A DNA stretch of 64,000 nucleotides from NCBI GenBank assembly GCA_036676415.1, contig JAKFCX010000017.1, forward strand, positions 7,227 through 71,226, read 5' to 3'. Every line of letters starts with the position of its first letter. The stretch's first letter is position 1. Shown here in pieces: positions 9,072-18,236 of the stretch. Made by a program: the position numbers and the translations under genes. The notes under the pieces are model-generated. The model was given only the letters and a program-made list of their open reading frames with translations. It did not search any database and was not told where the DNA came from. The DNA is from JAEZDC01 sp036676415. GTDB lineage: Bacteria; Bacteroidota; Bacteroidia; Chitinophagales; Chitinophagaceae.

Positions 9072-9464
9072 TTAATCCTGTGTATATTCCGGTTCAGGCA
9101 AATCGAGTAAAGTAGTATCCCTGGCTGTGATCTCACCAGACAGCACGGCCTTTACACTTTTGAGATATCGTTCTTTTTGCAAAATGGCTTTTTCCAAAGA
9201 ATCAGTCCTGATCTTCAAAGCTTGTAACTCCTGCCGGCTTTCCTTCTTTCCATATCCCGGTATATAATATTTAAGGGGAGTAAAAACCAGCAAAGCCACT
9301 GTAAAACCAACCATCAACACAAAGATGGTGCTCATACTTATATAAACACTTAACCTGGTGAGTTTAAATGTAACAACTTCCTCATATGTATCATCATTCA
9401 TAACCACCAGCCTGTACCTGTTTCGTACCGATTTCGGTGTAATGGTCACTTCGTCTTTTTCCAT
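9072..9464 (-). CDS. Single-pass membrane protein with coiled coil
   Basis: A 130-aa protein with a cytoplasmic N-terminal part (1-38), one membrane helix (about 40-63), then a short predicted coiled coil (residues 75-105) ending in an acidic tail. First gene of the minus-strand operon with AtpZ, a membrane protein and the SprT-like protein. It resembles the N-terminal anchor region of envelope proteins of Bacteroidota but has no catalytic domain. Role unknown. Confidence 0.65.
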   Translation of the reverse strand: MEKDEVTITPKSVRNRYRLVVMNDDTYEEVVTFKLTRLSVYISMSTIFVLMVGFTVALLVFTPLKYYIPGYGKKESRQELQALKIRTDSLEKAILQKERYLKSVKAVLSGEITARDTTLLDLPEPEYTQD

Positions 9465-9576
9465 TCTTGTTAAATAGGATTTAAAGGTAACATCTAAAGT
9501 GAATTTGCGACGTAACGAATTGAAAAATAACTGTACTTTTAAAACGACTTTTTAATCCTAATCATCCAAATCGTTG

Positions 9577-12516
9577 ATGAGATATTCAATAAAGATCTGC
9601 AGCCTGGCCCTTTCATTACTGACGGTGGTATCCATTTCGTTTGCACAGCCCGGAAGTACTGTTGACCTGAAGAAACCCACACAATATGAGAACAGGGAAC
9701 TTCGTTCAGAAAAAACAGGTGAGAAAAAGCTTTCCACACCAAAAAGAATTCTCCAGAACACTTTTACGCATTACAATTATTATTTCAACGCCAACAATAA
9801 ACTCAACCAGATTGTAGACAGGGCTAAAGCATCTTACCAGGATGATTACACAAGGCTCCTGCCCTTTTACAGCTATACTTTAGATGGAACCGCCCAGCAA
9901 AAAAACGACATCGATTCAGTGATCTATAAATGCACTGCAGGAATTCTATTGCATGACCTTAGGAGTGACTGGATAGATAATCTTTACCTCTTACTTGGCA
10001 AGGCTTATATGTTCAGGAAAGACTTTGATTCTGCCACACACACCTTCCAGTACATCAACTATGCTTATGCACCGAAGGATGATGGTTATGATATTCCTAT
10101 CGGCAGCAATTCCAGTAATACGAATGGTGTATTCACCATTGCAACTAAAGAGAGTAAGAACGTTTTAAAGAAGATCGTTACACATCCACAAAGCAGGAAT
10201 GAATCATTTATATGGCAGGCAAGAAATTTTGTAGAGCAAGGTGAGCTGAGTGATGCTGCAGGATTGATAGAAATCCTGAGAAATGATCCCAATTTTCCAA
10301 AGCGACTTAAAACAGAATTACACGAAGTCGTATCGTATTGGTTCTACCATCAAAATGCATATGATAGTGCTGCATTTCATCTTACGCTGGCACTGGATGA
10401 AGCTGATGGCAGAAAAGATAAAGCGAGATGGGAATATCTGATTGCACAATTGTATACGCTTGCAGGCAAAAATGAGCTTGCAGTTAAATACTACAATAAG
10501 GCTATTAATCATACTGTAGATCCTGTGATGGAAGTGTATGCACGATTGAATTCACTTCGTATCAATAACGCCGGACAAAAAGACAATTACATTCAGAAAA
10601 ACCTGGATGATCTTATCAAGATGGCCCGCAAAGACAAGTATGAGAATTACAGGGACATTATCTACTATACTGCAGCCAAAGTGGAGATGGAAAGAAACAA
10701 TCCTCCCGGAGCAATAAAGTGGTTGAAAAAAAGTATTGAAACCAGTAACAATAATCCCAAACAAAAAGCAGAGTCGTTCCTGATGCTGGCAGATCTCAGC
10801 TATAATACCAAAACTTATGTTGCTGCTTCAGATTATTACGACAGCACGGTAGTAAACGACTTACGGATAGAAGCAGACAAGGTAAGAGTGAATGAAAGAA
10901 GACCAGCGCTTAAAACAATCAGCATAAATATTTCAAAGATATCAGAACAGGATAGCCTGCAGAGAATTGCGAATATGCCTGCAGCAGAAAGAGAAGCTTT
11001 CATCAGACGATTGGTAAAACAACTTCGTAAATCAAAAGGATTGAAAGATGAACCTTCATCTGGCGGTAACAGTGGTTCATCACCTGGAAATTCAGGCACT
11101 GACATATATGCAGACAGTAAAGCTGAATGGTATTTCAGTAATCCAGGATTGAAATCTAAAGGATATAGCGAATTCAAATCTCGCTGGGGTAATCGTCCGA
11201 ATATTGATAACTGGAGAAGACAGCAGGCTGTTGATCGTACAGCAGGTAAAACCGTTCCAGGTGTAACAAACGGAACCAATACTAATGCCGCTGATAGCAG
11301 TGCCGAGATCAGCTACGAATCATTACTTGCTAAGTTGCCATTAACAGAAGAACAAATAACGGCATCCAATAAGATCATACAGGATGCCCTTGCTGAAAAT
11401 GGTAAAACATTCAACGAAAAACTGGAAGATTACGATTCAGCAATAGAAACATTTGAAGAACTGCTGAGAAGATTTGCCAACCCTTCACAGAAAGAAGAAG
11501 CCCTTTTTGCACTGATCTATTTGTACAGTAAAACCAATAATACTGCAAAAGCAAATGCTGCAAAACAACAATTGCTTTCAGAATTTCCAAATGGAAAATT
11601 CAGCCAGATCATAAAAGAATCGGCTGGCAATACAAATGCTCCTGTAAAAAAATCAGACGCAGCCACAAAAAAATATGAAGAGATATACAACCTGTTCATC
11701 TCCGGAAAATTTGACCAGGCTGTGGAAGAAAAGAAAAAAGCCGATGCTGCTTACGGCAATTCTTTCTGGACCCCACAATTGCTCTTCATAGAATCGATCT
11801 ACTATATCAAACAAAGACAGGATAGCACTGCAATCAACAGGTTAACTGCAATCATCACAACTTTTGCTTCTTCTCCATTAGCAGAAAAAGCGAAAACGAT
11901 GATTGATGTATTGGGCAGGAGAAAACAAATTGAGGATTATCTTACAAAGCTGGATGTAGAGAGAAAAGAAGATGACAGGGTTGACCGTGTGGTGATGACT
12001 GAACCTGATAAACAAACTACAACAAGAACAACAGAACCAAAAACGGTTACTGACAAACCGGTGGCAGTAGAAAACAAACCGATAAGAATAGATTCATTAA
12101 CAACTAAACCTGCAGTAGTTACTTCGGCAAGCAAATTCAATTTTGCGCCGGGTGATGCACATTATACTGCCATTATTCTTGACCAGGTAGATGGAATGTA
12201 TGTGAACGAAGTAAAAAATGCATTCAACAAATACAATCTTGAAAAATTCTACCGCCAGGTCATCAGGATATCGAGCCAGGTTTTAGATGAAAGATATACC
12301 GTGGTTTTATTGGGTCCATTTAAAAATGCAGGAGAAGCTGTGGATTATGTTGATAAAACAAGACCAGCAACAGCCGGAAATATTTTACCATGGTTAGGAG
12401 CCGATAAATACAGTTTCCTCATTATCAATAATGCCAACCTTGAACTGCTGAAAGAAAGTAAAGATTTACCGGGTTATAAAAAAATGCTCACTGAAACTTT
12501 ACCCGGTAGATTTTAA
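9577..12516 (+). CDS. SprE/PorW-like TPR protein of type IX secretion and gliding
   Basis: 979 aa from the ATG at 9577; the TTG at 9574 is an alternative one codon upstream. The signal peptide (residues 1-24, ending SFAQ) is followed by an ILQNTFTHYNYYFNANNKLNQI stretch that resembles the start of mature SprE/PorW proteins, then TPR-like helical repeats (about 120-420 and 580-760), a low-complexity Ser/Gly region (about 490-515) and a C-terminal SPOR-like domain (FAPGDAHYTAIIL... to the end). SprE/PorW supports secretion through the T9SS in Flavobacterium and Porphyromonas. Unlike the lipoprotein forms known there, no lipobox Cys follows the signal peptide. Divergent from the AtpZ operon. Confidence 0.75.
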   Translation: MRYSIKICSLALSLLTVVSISFAQPGSTVDLKKPTQYENRELRSEKTGEKKLSTPKRILQNTFTHYNYYFNANNKLNQIVDRAKASYQDDYTRLLPFYSYTLDGTAQQKNDIDSVIYKCTAGILLHDLRSDWIDNLYLLLGKAYMFRKDFDSATHTFQYINYAYAPKDDGYDIPIGSNSSNTNGVFTIATKESKNVLKKIVTHPQSRNESFIWQARNFVEQGELSDAAGLIEILRNDPNFPKRLKTELHEVVSYWFYHQNAYDSAAFHLTLALDEADGRKDKARWEYLIAQLYTLAGKNELAVKYYNKAINHTVDPVMEVYARLNSLRINNAGQKDNYIQKNLDDLIKMARKDKYENYRDIIYYTAAKVEMERNNPPGAIKWLKKSIETSNNNPKQKAESFLMLADLSYNTKTYVAASDYYDSTVVNDLRIEADKVRVNERRPALKTISINISKISEQDSLQRIANMPAAEREAFIRRLVKQLRKSKGLKDEPSSGGNSGSSPGNSGTDIYADSKAEWYFSNPGLKSKGYSEFKSRWGNRPNIDNWRRQQAVDRTAGKTVPGVTNGTNTNAADSSAEISYESLLAKLPLTEEQITASNKIIQDALAENGKTFNEKLEDYDSAIETFEELLRRFANPSQKEEALFALIYLYSKTNNTAKANAAKQQLLSEFPNGKFSQIIKESAGNTNAPVKKSDAATKKYEEIYNLFISGKFDQAVEEKKKADAAYGNSFWTPQLLFIESIYYIKQRQDSTAINRLTAIITTFASSPLAEKAKTMIDVLGRRKQIEDYLTKLDVERKEDDRVDRVVMTEPDKQTTTRTTEPKTVTDKPVAVENKPIRIDSLTTKPAVVTSASKFNFAPGDAHYTAIILDQVDGMYVNEVKNAFNKYNLEKFYRQVIRISSQVLDERYTVVLLGPFKNAGEAVDYVDKTRPATAGNILPWLGADKYSFLIINNANLELLKESKDLPGYKKMLTETLPGRF

Positions 12517-12581
12517 AGCATGATTATTGCTCTAATTTCGTCATTCATTTAGCGAATGCTGAATTTCAAACCCTTGTGTTT

Positions 12582-15080
12582 ATGATGAATCGAAATGTTG
12601 ACGCCAACAAAAAGAAGCCTAAAACTAACGAGACAGGCACCAAAAAATCTGTACGAATACTCTGGAGAGCTTTCTTTATAACTTTTGGTGGATTTATATT
12701 GCTTTTACTTGCATCCAACTTTGGTTTGTTTGGAGAAATGCCTTCCATTGAAAGAATACAGAATCCTTCCGCCTCACTTTCCAGCCAGGTGCATGCAGAG
12801 GATGGAACACTGATGGGGAAATACCACTTAGACCAGGATCGTGTAAATGTTGATTATAAAGACATCAGTCCACATGTGATCAATGCCGTAGTTGCTACTG
12901 AAGACGAACGTTTTTATGACCACAGTGGTATAGACGGTGAAGCTCTTGTAAGAGCTGTCTCAGGTCTTGGTAGTAAAGGTGGAGGTTCTACCATCACCAT
13001 GCAAACAGCAAAGAACCTGTTCACAGAAAACTGGAATACCAGCAACTTCATCAAAAGGATATTACAAAAAGTAAAAGAATCGATCATAGCGGTCAAGCTC
13101 GAAAGAAATTTTACCAAGGAAGAGATCGTTACGCTTTACCTGAATACTGCAGCCTTTGGCGATAACGTTTTTGGAATACGTAATGCATCAAAAACCTTCT
13201 TCCAGAAAGAACCTGACCGTTTGAATATTGAAGAATCAGCAGTACTTGTTGGAATGTTGAAAGGTGCTACGAGATACAATCCAAGACGTAACCCGAAACT
13301 GGCACTCGACAGGAGAAACACCGTGATCAACCAGATGGTGAAGAACAAAAAGCTTGATGCAGCCACTGCAGAGATTGTAAAGAAAAAACCAATTGAACTC
13401 AACTATAAGAAACTTGATCAGAATGCTGGTTTAGGACCATACTTCAGGATGATCCTTGGTGAATACATGAAGCAATGGTGCAAGACACATGAAAATGCAA
13501 ATGGTGATAATTATGACCTGTATCGTGATGGCCTGAAAATTTACACTACCATCAACCCGAGAATGCAGTTGTATGCTGAAGAAGCTGTGGCAAAGCACAT
13601 CAACTACATGCAAAAAATATTGAACTCTCAAAGTAACATCAGGACCGGAAGCGTTTGGAAAGGAAGTAAACAACAAGCTACACTGGACAATGCTATGAAG
13701 CAAAGTGAGCGTTGGAAGAATCTTTCGAAAGAAGGAATGGAAGATGATGAGATCAGGAAAACATTCACGCAGAAAGTACCTATGAGGGTTTTTGCATGGA
13801 ACAACAGCAGGGAAAAAGATACAGTAATGACTCCGTTGGATTCTATCAAATACCACAGGCAAATGTTACAGGCAGGTTTCATGGCAATGGATCCTTTGAG
13901 TGGTGAGATCAAGGCCTGGGTAGGTGGAATTGATTTCAAGAATTTTAAATACGACCACGTTAACCTGAATACTAAAAGACAGGTTGGTTCAACCATCAAG
14001 CCTTTGTTGTATGCACTGGCTATTGAAGAAGCAGGTTTTACTCCCGAAACACCAGTGGTTGACCAGCAACAGAATTTTGGTCATTTTGGTGTGGTACCGG
14101 CAACAACAGAAAGTTGTACTGGTGGAACAATGCCAATGGGCCGTGCACTGGCATTTTCCAGAAACTGTGCTTCTGCTTATATCATGAAACAGTTGGATAA
14201 TGGCGGAATCAATGGGGCAAAACGTTTTGTTGATTTTCTGAAGAGGAGTGATATGAAAGCTGAAGTGGAGGCCTACCCTTCTATTGCTTTAGGTGCTGCG
14301 GAAATATCATTGTTTGATATGATGCAGGCGTACAGCATGTTTCCTGGAAGAGGTTTTAATGTAAAGCCAATGTTCATCACACGTATTGAAGATAAAAATG
14401 GTAACGTGATTGAACAGTTCATGCCCGAACGTAAAGAAGTGATCAGTGACGTAGCGGCTTATTCTGTTGTTAAGATGATGCAGGGCGTTATACAGTTTGG
14501 TACCGGTAGAAGAATGGGTAGCTATGGTGTTAAAGGAGAAATAGCTGGTAAAACAGGAACCACCAATGATAACAGTGATGCATGGTTCATGGGTTATACA
14601 CCAGGATTATTAGGAGGGGTTTGGGTTGGTTGTGACGACAGGTTTATTCGTTTTAATTCAACTAACATTGGCCAGGGTTCTGCAGCAGCATTACCGATAT
14701 GGGCTTATTTCTATGATAAATCATCATCCGATCCTAATTGTGGTATTGATACGAAAGCCACATTTGTAAAACCTGAAGTAATGACCAATGATATTAATTA
14801 TGATTGGATGACAGGAAGTTCAAATGAACCAAGTGGTGAAGATGGAATGGGTAATGGTTCTGAAGATGATTATGTGATTCCTGATGGAACTGAATACATT
14901 GCACCAGAGTCTCAGATACCTGAAGATGAAAATACCAACAAGCCTAAGAAAGATACAGGTAGAAACATTCCAAAAAAACCTGTAGAAACACCTGCAAATA
15001 CACCTGCAAACACAAATGATCCGAAGAAAGATCCCAAAGCGGTGATGCCAAAAAGGCCTCCTGCTGGTGGAAACAGGTAA
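12582..15080 (+). CDS. Class A penicillin-binding protein (PBP1A-like)
   Basis: 832 aa from the ATG at 12582 (the adjacent ATG at 12585 or the GTG at 12576 are alternatives). A membrane anchor at about residues 30-52, then a GT51 glycosyltransferase domain with EDERFYDHSGID (catalytic Glu107) and GGSTITMQTAKNLF. The transpeptidase domain has all three motifs: SxxK (Ser470-Thr-Ile-Lys473), SRN in the region FSRNCAS, and KTGT (Lys657). The Pro/Lys/Asn-rich tail (about 770-832) is low complexity. It polymerises and crosslinks peptidoglycan at the inner-membrane outer face. A terminator follows at 15099. Confidence 0.95.
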   Translation: MMNRNVDANKKKPKTNETGTKKSVRILWRAFFITFGGFILLLLASNFGLFGEMPSIERIQNPSASLSSQVHAEDGTLMGKYHLDQDRVNVDYKDISPHVINAVVATEDERFYDHSGIDGEALVRAVSGLGSKGGGSTITMQTAKNLFTENWNTSNFIKRILQKVKESIIAVKLERNFTKEEIVTLYLNTAAFGDNVFGIRNASKTFFQKEPDRLNIEESAVLVGMLKGATRYNPRRNPKLALDRRNTVINQMVKNKKLDAATAEIVKKKPIELNYKKLDQNAGLGPYFRMILGEYMKQWCKTHENANGDNYDLYRDGLKIYTTINPRMQLYAEEAVAKHINYMQKILNSQSNIRTGSVWKGSKQQATLDNAMKQSERWKNLSKEGMEDDEIRKTFTQKVPMRVFAWNNSREKDTVMTPLDSIKYHRQMLQAGFMAMDPLSGEIKAWVGGIDFKNFKYDHVNLNTKRQVGSTIKPLLYALAIEEAGFTPETPVVDQQQNFGHFGVVPATTESCTGGTMPMGRALAFSRNCASAYIMKQLDNGGINGAKRFVDFLKRSDMKAEVEAYPSIALGAAEISLFDMMQAYSMFPGRGFNVKPMFITRIEDKNGNVIEQFMPERKEVISDVAAYSVVKMMQGVIQFGTGRRMGSYGVKGEIAGKTGTTNDNSDAWFMGYTPGLLGGVWVGCDDRFIRFNSTNIGQGSAAALPIWAYFYDKSSSDPNCGIDTKATFVKPEVMTNDINYDWMTGSSNEPSGEDGMGNGSEDDYVIPDGTEYIAPESQIPEDENTNKPKKDTGRNIPKKPVETPANTPANTNDPKKDPKAVMPKRPPAGGNR

Positions 15081-15098
15081 TAAAATAATTAAGTGTAC

Positions 15099-15128
15099 AA
15101 AGGTCATCTTGAAAAGGATGGCCTTTTT
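15099..15128 (+). terminator. Rho-independent terminator after the PBP gene
   Basis: AAAGGTCATC (15099-15108) pairs with GATGGCCTTT (15117-15126) with one G-T wobble, followed by T residues. 18 nt after the PBP stop. Confidence 0.85.
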
Positions 15129-15148
15129 GTTGCTGCACATGGGCATAA

Positions 15149-15168
15149 AGCACAAGAGTGCGACGCAA
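15149..15168 (-). repeat. 20-nt repeat, copy 2
   Basis: Reverse complement is identical to 4386-4405 over 20 nt. Lies in the PBP-mtaB intergenic region, which also holds an unexplained GC-richer stretch to about 15200. Confidence 0.85.
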
Positions 15169-15260
15169 GTGAAGCTTCATAGTAGCACTAGCTATGTCCC
15201 AAAAAACTGTTAACGCTTCTCTCAATTCTAAACTCAAAACTCATAACGCTGAACTGTTCT

Positions 15261-15268
15261 TATCTTTG
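15261..15268 (+). promoter_or_regulatory. -7 box of mtaB
   Basis: TATCTTTG is a perfect match to the Bacteroidota -7 consensus TAnnTTTG. The ATG follows only 5 nt later, so the transcript would have almost no leader. Confidence 0.55.
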
Positions 15269-15273
15269 CCGCC

Positions 15274-16548
15274 ATGCAAAAAAAGCGGTCGGTAGCATTT
15301 CATACACTGGGTTGTAAACTCAACTTTTCGGAGACCTCCACCATCAGCAGAATGATGGAAAATGAAGGCTTTGAAAAGAAAGAGTTTGACGACAATGCCG
15401 ACGTGTATGTAATTAACACCTGCTCGGTTACCGACAATGCTGATAAAGAATGCAGGCAACTGGTTAGGAGAATTCAACGCAAAGCTCCGGAAAGCCTTGT
15501 AGTGATCACTGGTTGCTATGCACAGTTGAAACCAAAAGAAATTGCAGCGATACCGGGTGTTGATCTTGTGCTGGGTGCTTCAGAAAAATTTAATCTTGCA
15601 CAACATTTACTTGAATTAAGCAAAGGCGATTCTACCAAAATATCAAGTTGTGATATTGAAGATGTTTCAGGCTTCAATGCTTCTTATTCATTAAACGATC
15701 GTACACGAACTTTTTTAAAAGTGCAGGATGGATGTGATTATACCTGTTCATTCTGTACCATTCCACAGGCTCGTGGAAAAAGCCGCAGCGATAGTATTGA
15801 GAATGTGCTTAAACATGCTCATGAGCTTGCAGCTAAAGGTGTGAAAGAAATCGTACTCACTGGTGTGAACCTTGGTGATTTTGGCAAAGGTGCTGATGGC
15901 AATAAAACCAATGAAGAAGATTTCTTTGACCTGATAAAGGAACTGGATAAAGTAGATGGTATAGAACGTTATCGTATCTCTTCTATCGAACCCAATTTAT
16001 TAACCAATGAGATCATTGAATTTGTAGCAGCCAGCAACAAGTTTATGCCGCATTTTCATATTCCATTACAAAGTGGAAGTAATAAGATACTCGGTTTGAT
16101 GAGAAGAAGGTATAAGAGAGAACTGTATGCTGAGAAAGTGCAGCTCATCAAACAACTGATGCCACACTGTGCTATTGGTGTTGATGTGATCGTTGGTTTT
16201 CCTGGTGAAACGGATGAAGATTTTAAAGAGACTTTTGACTTCCTCCATAATCTCGATATTTCTTATCTACACGTCTTCACTTATTCTGAACGTGATAATA
16301 CACATGCTTTAACCATAAAACCTGTTGTGCCCGTTAATATAAGGCACGAACGTAATAAGATATTGCGTAACCTGTCTTACATGAAGAACCAGTACTTTAC
16401 TGAACAACATAAAGGGCAAAACAGGAAAGTGTTGTTTGAAGGCCACAATAAGAATATGGTGATGGAAGGCTACACTGACAACTACATTCGTATCACAACT
16501 CCTTACAATCCAGCTTTTGTAAACGATATTGTAAGCTGGACTGTCTAA
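15274..16548 (+). CDS. mtaB: tRNA (N6-threonylcarbamoyladenosine37-C2)-methylthiotransferase
   Basis: A 424-aa radical-SAM methylthiotransferase. The N-terminal UPF0004 domain (LGCKLNFSETS, NTCSVTDNADKECR, TGCYAQL) carries the three cysteines of one 4Fe-4S cluster. The radical-SAM domain has CDYTCSFCTIP (CxxxCxxC), and a short C-terminal TRAM-like region follows (about 365-424). The HTLGCKLN start and the absence of a longer N-terminus favour MtaB over MiaB. It thiomethylates t6A37 in tRNAs reading ANN codons. Preceded by a TATCTTTG promoter box. Confidence 0.92.
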   Translation: MQKKRSVAFHTLGCKLNFSETSTISRMMENEGFEKKEFDDNADVYVINTCSVTDNADKECRQLVRRIQRKAPESLVVITGCYAQLKPKEIAAIPGVDLVLGASEKFNLAQHLLELSKGDSTKISSCDIEDVSGFNASYSLNDRTRTFLKVQDGCDYTCSFCTIPQARGKSRSDSIENVLKHAHELAAKGVKEIVLTGVNLGDFGKGADGNKTNEEDFFDLIKELDKVDGIERYRISSIEPNLLTNEIIEFVAASNKFMPHFHIPLQSGSNKILGLMRRRYKRELYAEKVQLIKQLMPHCAIGVDVIVGFPGETDEDFKETFDFLHNLDISYLHVFTYSERDNTHALTIKPVVPVNIRHERNKILRNLSYMKNQYFTEQHKGQNRKVLFEGHNKNMVMEGYTDNYIRITTPYNPAFVNDIVSWTV

Positions 16549-16614
16549 CAAATTCCCCAACAAACATTTAGGCACGGCATTGGTTTTACCTTATGTTATA
16601 AGGGAGGATATGTT

Positions 16615-16905
16615 ATGAAAAAGTTCCAGGTAGAAATATTGTTTCAGATAGATGACGAGTTCATGAGTTTGGTGCCCTTGCATCGTAACTACATCAATCA
16701 TCTTATCAATAATGATGTGATAGACATGTATGCTGTTAGCATGGAGAGCCAGAGAATCTGGATCACCATCAATGCAGAAACAAAGACAGAGGCAGACCAG
16801 TATCTTATGAAGTCTCCGTTGTTTAAGTATTGGGATTACGAGATCGAAGAATTGTTTGTTTATGATGGACAATTATTCAGGTTTCCTTGTTTCCAGCTGA
16901 ACTAA
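16615..16905 (+). CDS. Small YCII/muconolactone-isomerase-like protein
   Basis: A 96-aa protein with alternating beta and alpha elements (KKFQVEILFQID, then a helix, then MYAVSMESQRIWITINAETKTEADQYL), resembling ferredoxin-like alpha/beta proteins of the YCII or muconolactone-isomerase type. No catalytic residues can be assigned. A strong Shine-Dalgarno-like GGGAGG lies about 8 nt upstream of the ATG, unusual here because most genes in the window show none. Followed by an inverted repeat at 16922. Confidence 0.7.
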   Translation: MKKFQVEILFQIDDEFMSLVPLHRNYINHLINNDVIDMYAVSMESQRIWITINAETKTEADQYLMKSPLFKYWDYEIEELFVYDGQLFRFPCFQLN

Positions 16906-16921
16906 GGATATTGAGATAATG

Positions 16922-16957
16922 AAAGGTGTCTGACATTTAAAAATGTTTGACACCTTT
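16922..16957. terminator. Stem-loop between convergent genes (possible terminator)
   Basis: AAAGGTGTC (16922-16930) pairs perfectly with GACACCTTT (16949-16957), and the loop contains a second inverted repeat (CATTT/AAATG). No T-run follows on the plus strand. It lies between the convergent small protein and mrp genes, so it may stop transcription from either side. Confidence 0.5.
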
Positions 16958-17000
16958 GCGGAGTCCACATCAGACATCTGATATCAGCCATTCACCTACA

Positions 17001-18095
17001 TTACACAGCCACTTCTACAATATTAGTTTTCGGAAGATTTGCATTCCTGATAGAAATATTCCTTACGCTCACACTTGCAAATTCCCTGAATGCCTTTTTG
17101 GTGATGTTATCATTACCCACCATTGCAGGTACACCCTGGTCACCACCTTCACGTATGGATTGTACCAATGGAATTTGTCCTAAGAAAGCAAGATCATATT
17201 CATCAGCTAATCTTTTACCGCCTTCTTTTCCAAAAATGTAATATTTATTATCTGGCAATTCTTCCGGTGTGAAGTAGGCCATATTCTCTACGATTCCAAT
17301 GATCGGAACTTTTACATTAGCCTGTCCGAACATAGCAATGGCTTTTTTTGCATCAGCTAAAGCAACTTCCTGTGGTGTGGTTACTACAACAACACCGGTA
17401 ACCGGAATCGTTTGCACAATGGTTAAATGAATATCGCCAGTACCTGGCGGCATATCTAAAATAAGGTAATCCAATTCACCCCACTCTACATCTGTCACAA
17501 ACTGTCTTATAGCAGAACTTGCCATCGGACCTCTCCAGACCACTGCATTTTTTTCATCAACAAGATACCCGATGCTCAAGGTTTTTATGCCGTACTTCTC
17601 AATCGGAACGATCATTCCTTTACCGTTCACATCCTTCATCATCGGTCGTTCACCTCTTAACCCAAACATAATCGGAACGCTTGGGCCATAAATATCAGCA
17701 TCCATCAAACCAACACTGGCTCCACCTTCTTTCAATGCTAAAGCAAGGTTGGCAGCAACAGTACTCTTTCCTACTCCACCTTTTCCGCTCACAACTGCAA
17801 TAATATTTTTTACGCCTTTCAATACCTGGTTCTGGTCTACCCTGTTACTCGTTGTATTGGCAGTAAAATTTACATGCACATTTGCTTCTTTGTTTACCAT
17901 TAGTTTAATGGCGTTTTCAGAAGCCGATGCCATCATATCTTTCATCGGGCAGGCCGGTGTGGTAAGTACGATCGTAAAAAACACATCGTTACCGCTGATC
18001 TTGATGTCTTTAATCATATTCAACGTTACCAGGTCTTTACCAAGATCAGGTTCCTGTACGTTACTCAAAGCCTTTAAAATCTCCTGTTCAGTCAT
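17001..18095 (-). CDS. Mrp/NBP35-type P-loop ATPase (Fe-S carrier family)
   Basis: 364 aa from the ATG at 18095 (MTEQEILKALSNVQEPDLGKDLV); the eight extra upstream residues are rejected. Residues 1-85 form an MIP18/DUF59-like domain with the TTPACPMKD motif. The P-loop is GKGGVGKST (residues 104-112), followed by a deviant Walker A-type ATPase fold with MDADIYGPSVPIMFG. Mrp/ApbC proteins carry Fe-S clusters for target proteins. The CxxC pair that usually bridges the cluster between monomers is missing: the segment reads ENMAYFTPEELPDNKYYIFG. A TAACTTTG promoter box lies 35 nt upstream. Confidence 0.9.
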   Translation of the reverse strand: MTEQEILKALSNVQEPDLGKDLVTLNMIKDIKISGNDVFFTIVLTTPACPMKDMMASASENAIKLMVNKEANVHVNFTANTTSNRVDQNQVLKGVKNIIAVVSGKGGVGKSTVAANLALALKEGGASVGLMDADIYGPSVPIMFGLRGERPMMKDVNGKGMIVPIEKYGIKTLSIGYLVDEKNAVVWRGPMASSAIRQFVTDVEWGELDYLILDMPPGTGDIHLTIVQTIPVTGVVVVTTPQEVALADAKKAIAMFGQANVKVPIIGIVENMAYFTPEELPDNKYYIFGKEGGKRLADEYDLAFLGQIPLVQSIREGGDQGVPAMVGNDNITKKAFREFASVSVRNISIRNANLPKTNIVEVAV

Positions 18096-18130
18096 CACGC
18101 AAGTTTTTGTTAAAGTCAATTATCGAACGG

Positions 18131-18138
18131 CAAAGTTA
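18131..18138 (-). promoter_or_regulatory. -7 box of the mrp gene
   Basis: Read on the minus strand this is TAACTTTG, a perfect TAnnTTTG -7 box. The ATG at 18095 is 35 nt downstream. The box is one arm of an inverted repeat (CAAAGT 18131-18136 / ACTTTG 18154-18159). Confidence 0.5.
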
Positions 18139-18236
18139 ACGGCTGGCTGCCGTACTTTGTTTCGAAACAAGGAAGCTTAATTTTTTACATATATCAGCTT
18201 TTGAAAAGACCGAATCTGTAACTTGAGCAACAACGA

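Noticed and set aside
16970..16990. Palindrome CTGATATCAG between convergent genes
   Set aside because: A 10-nt palindrome is common in AT-rich sequence and no supporting context was seen.
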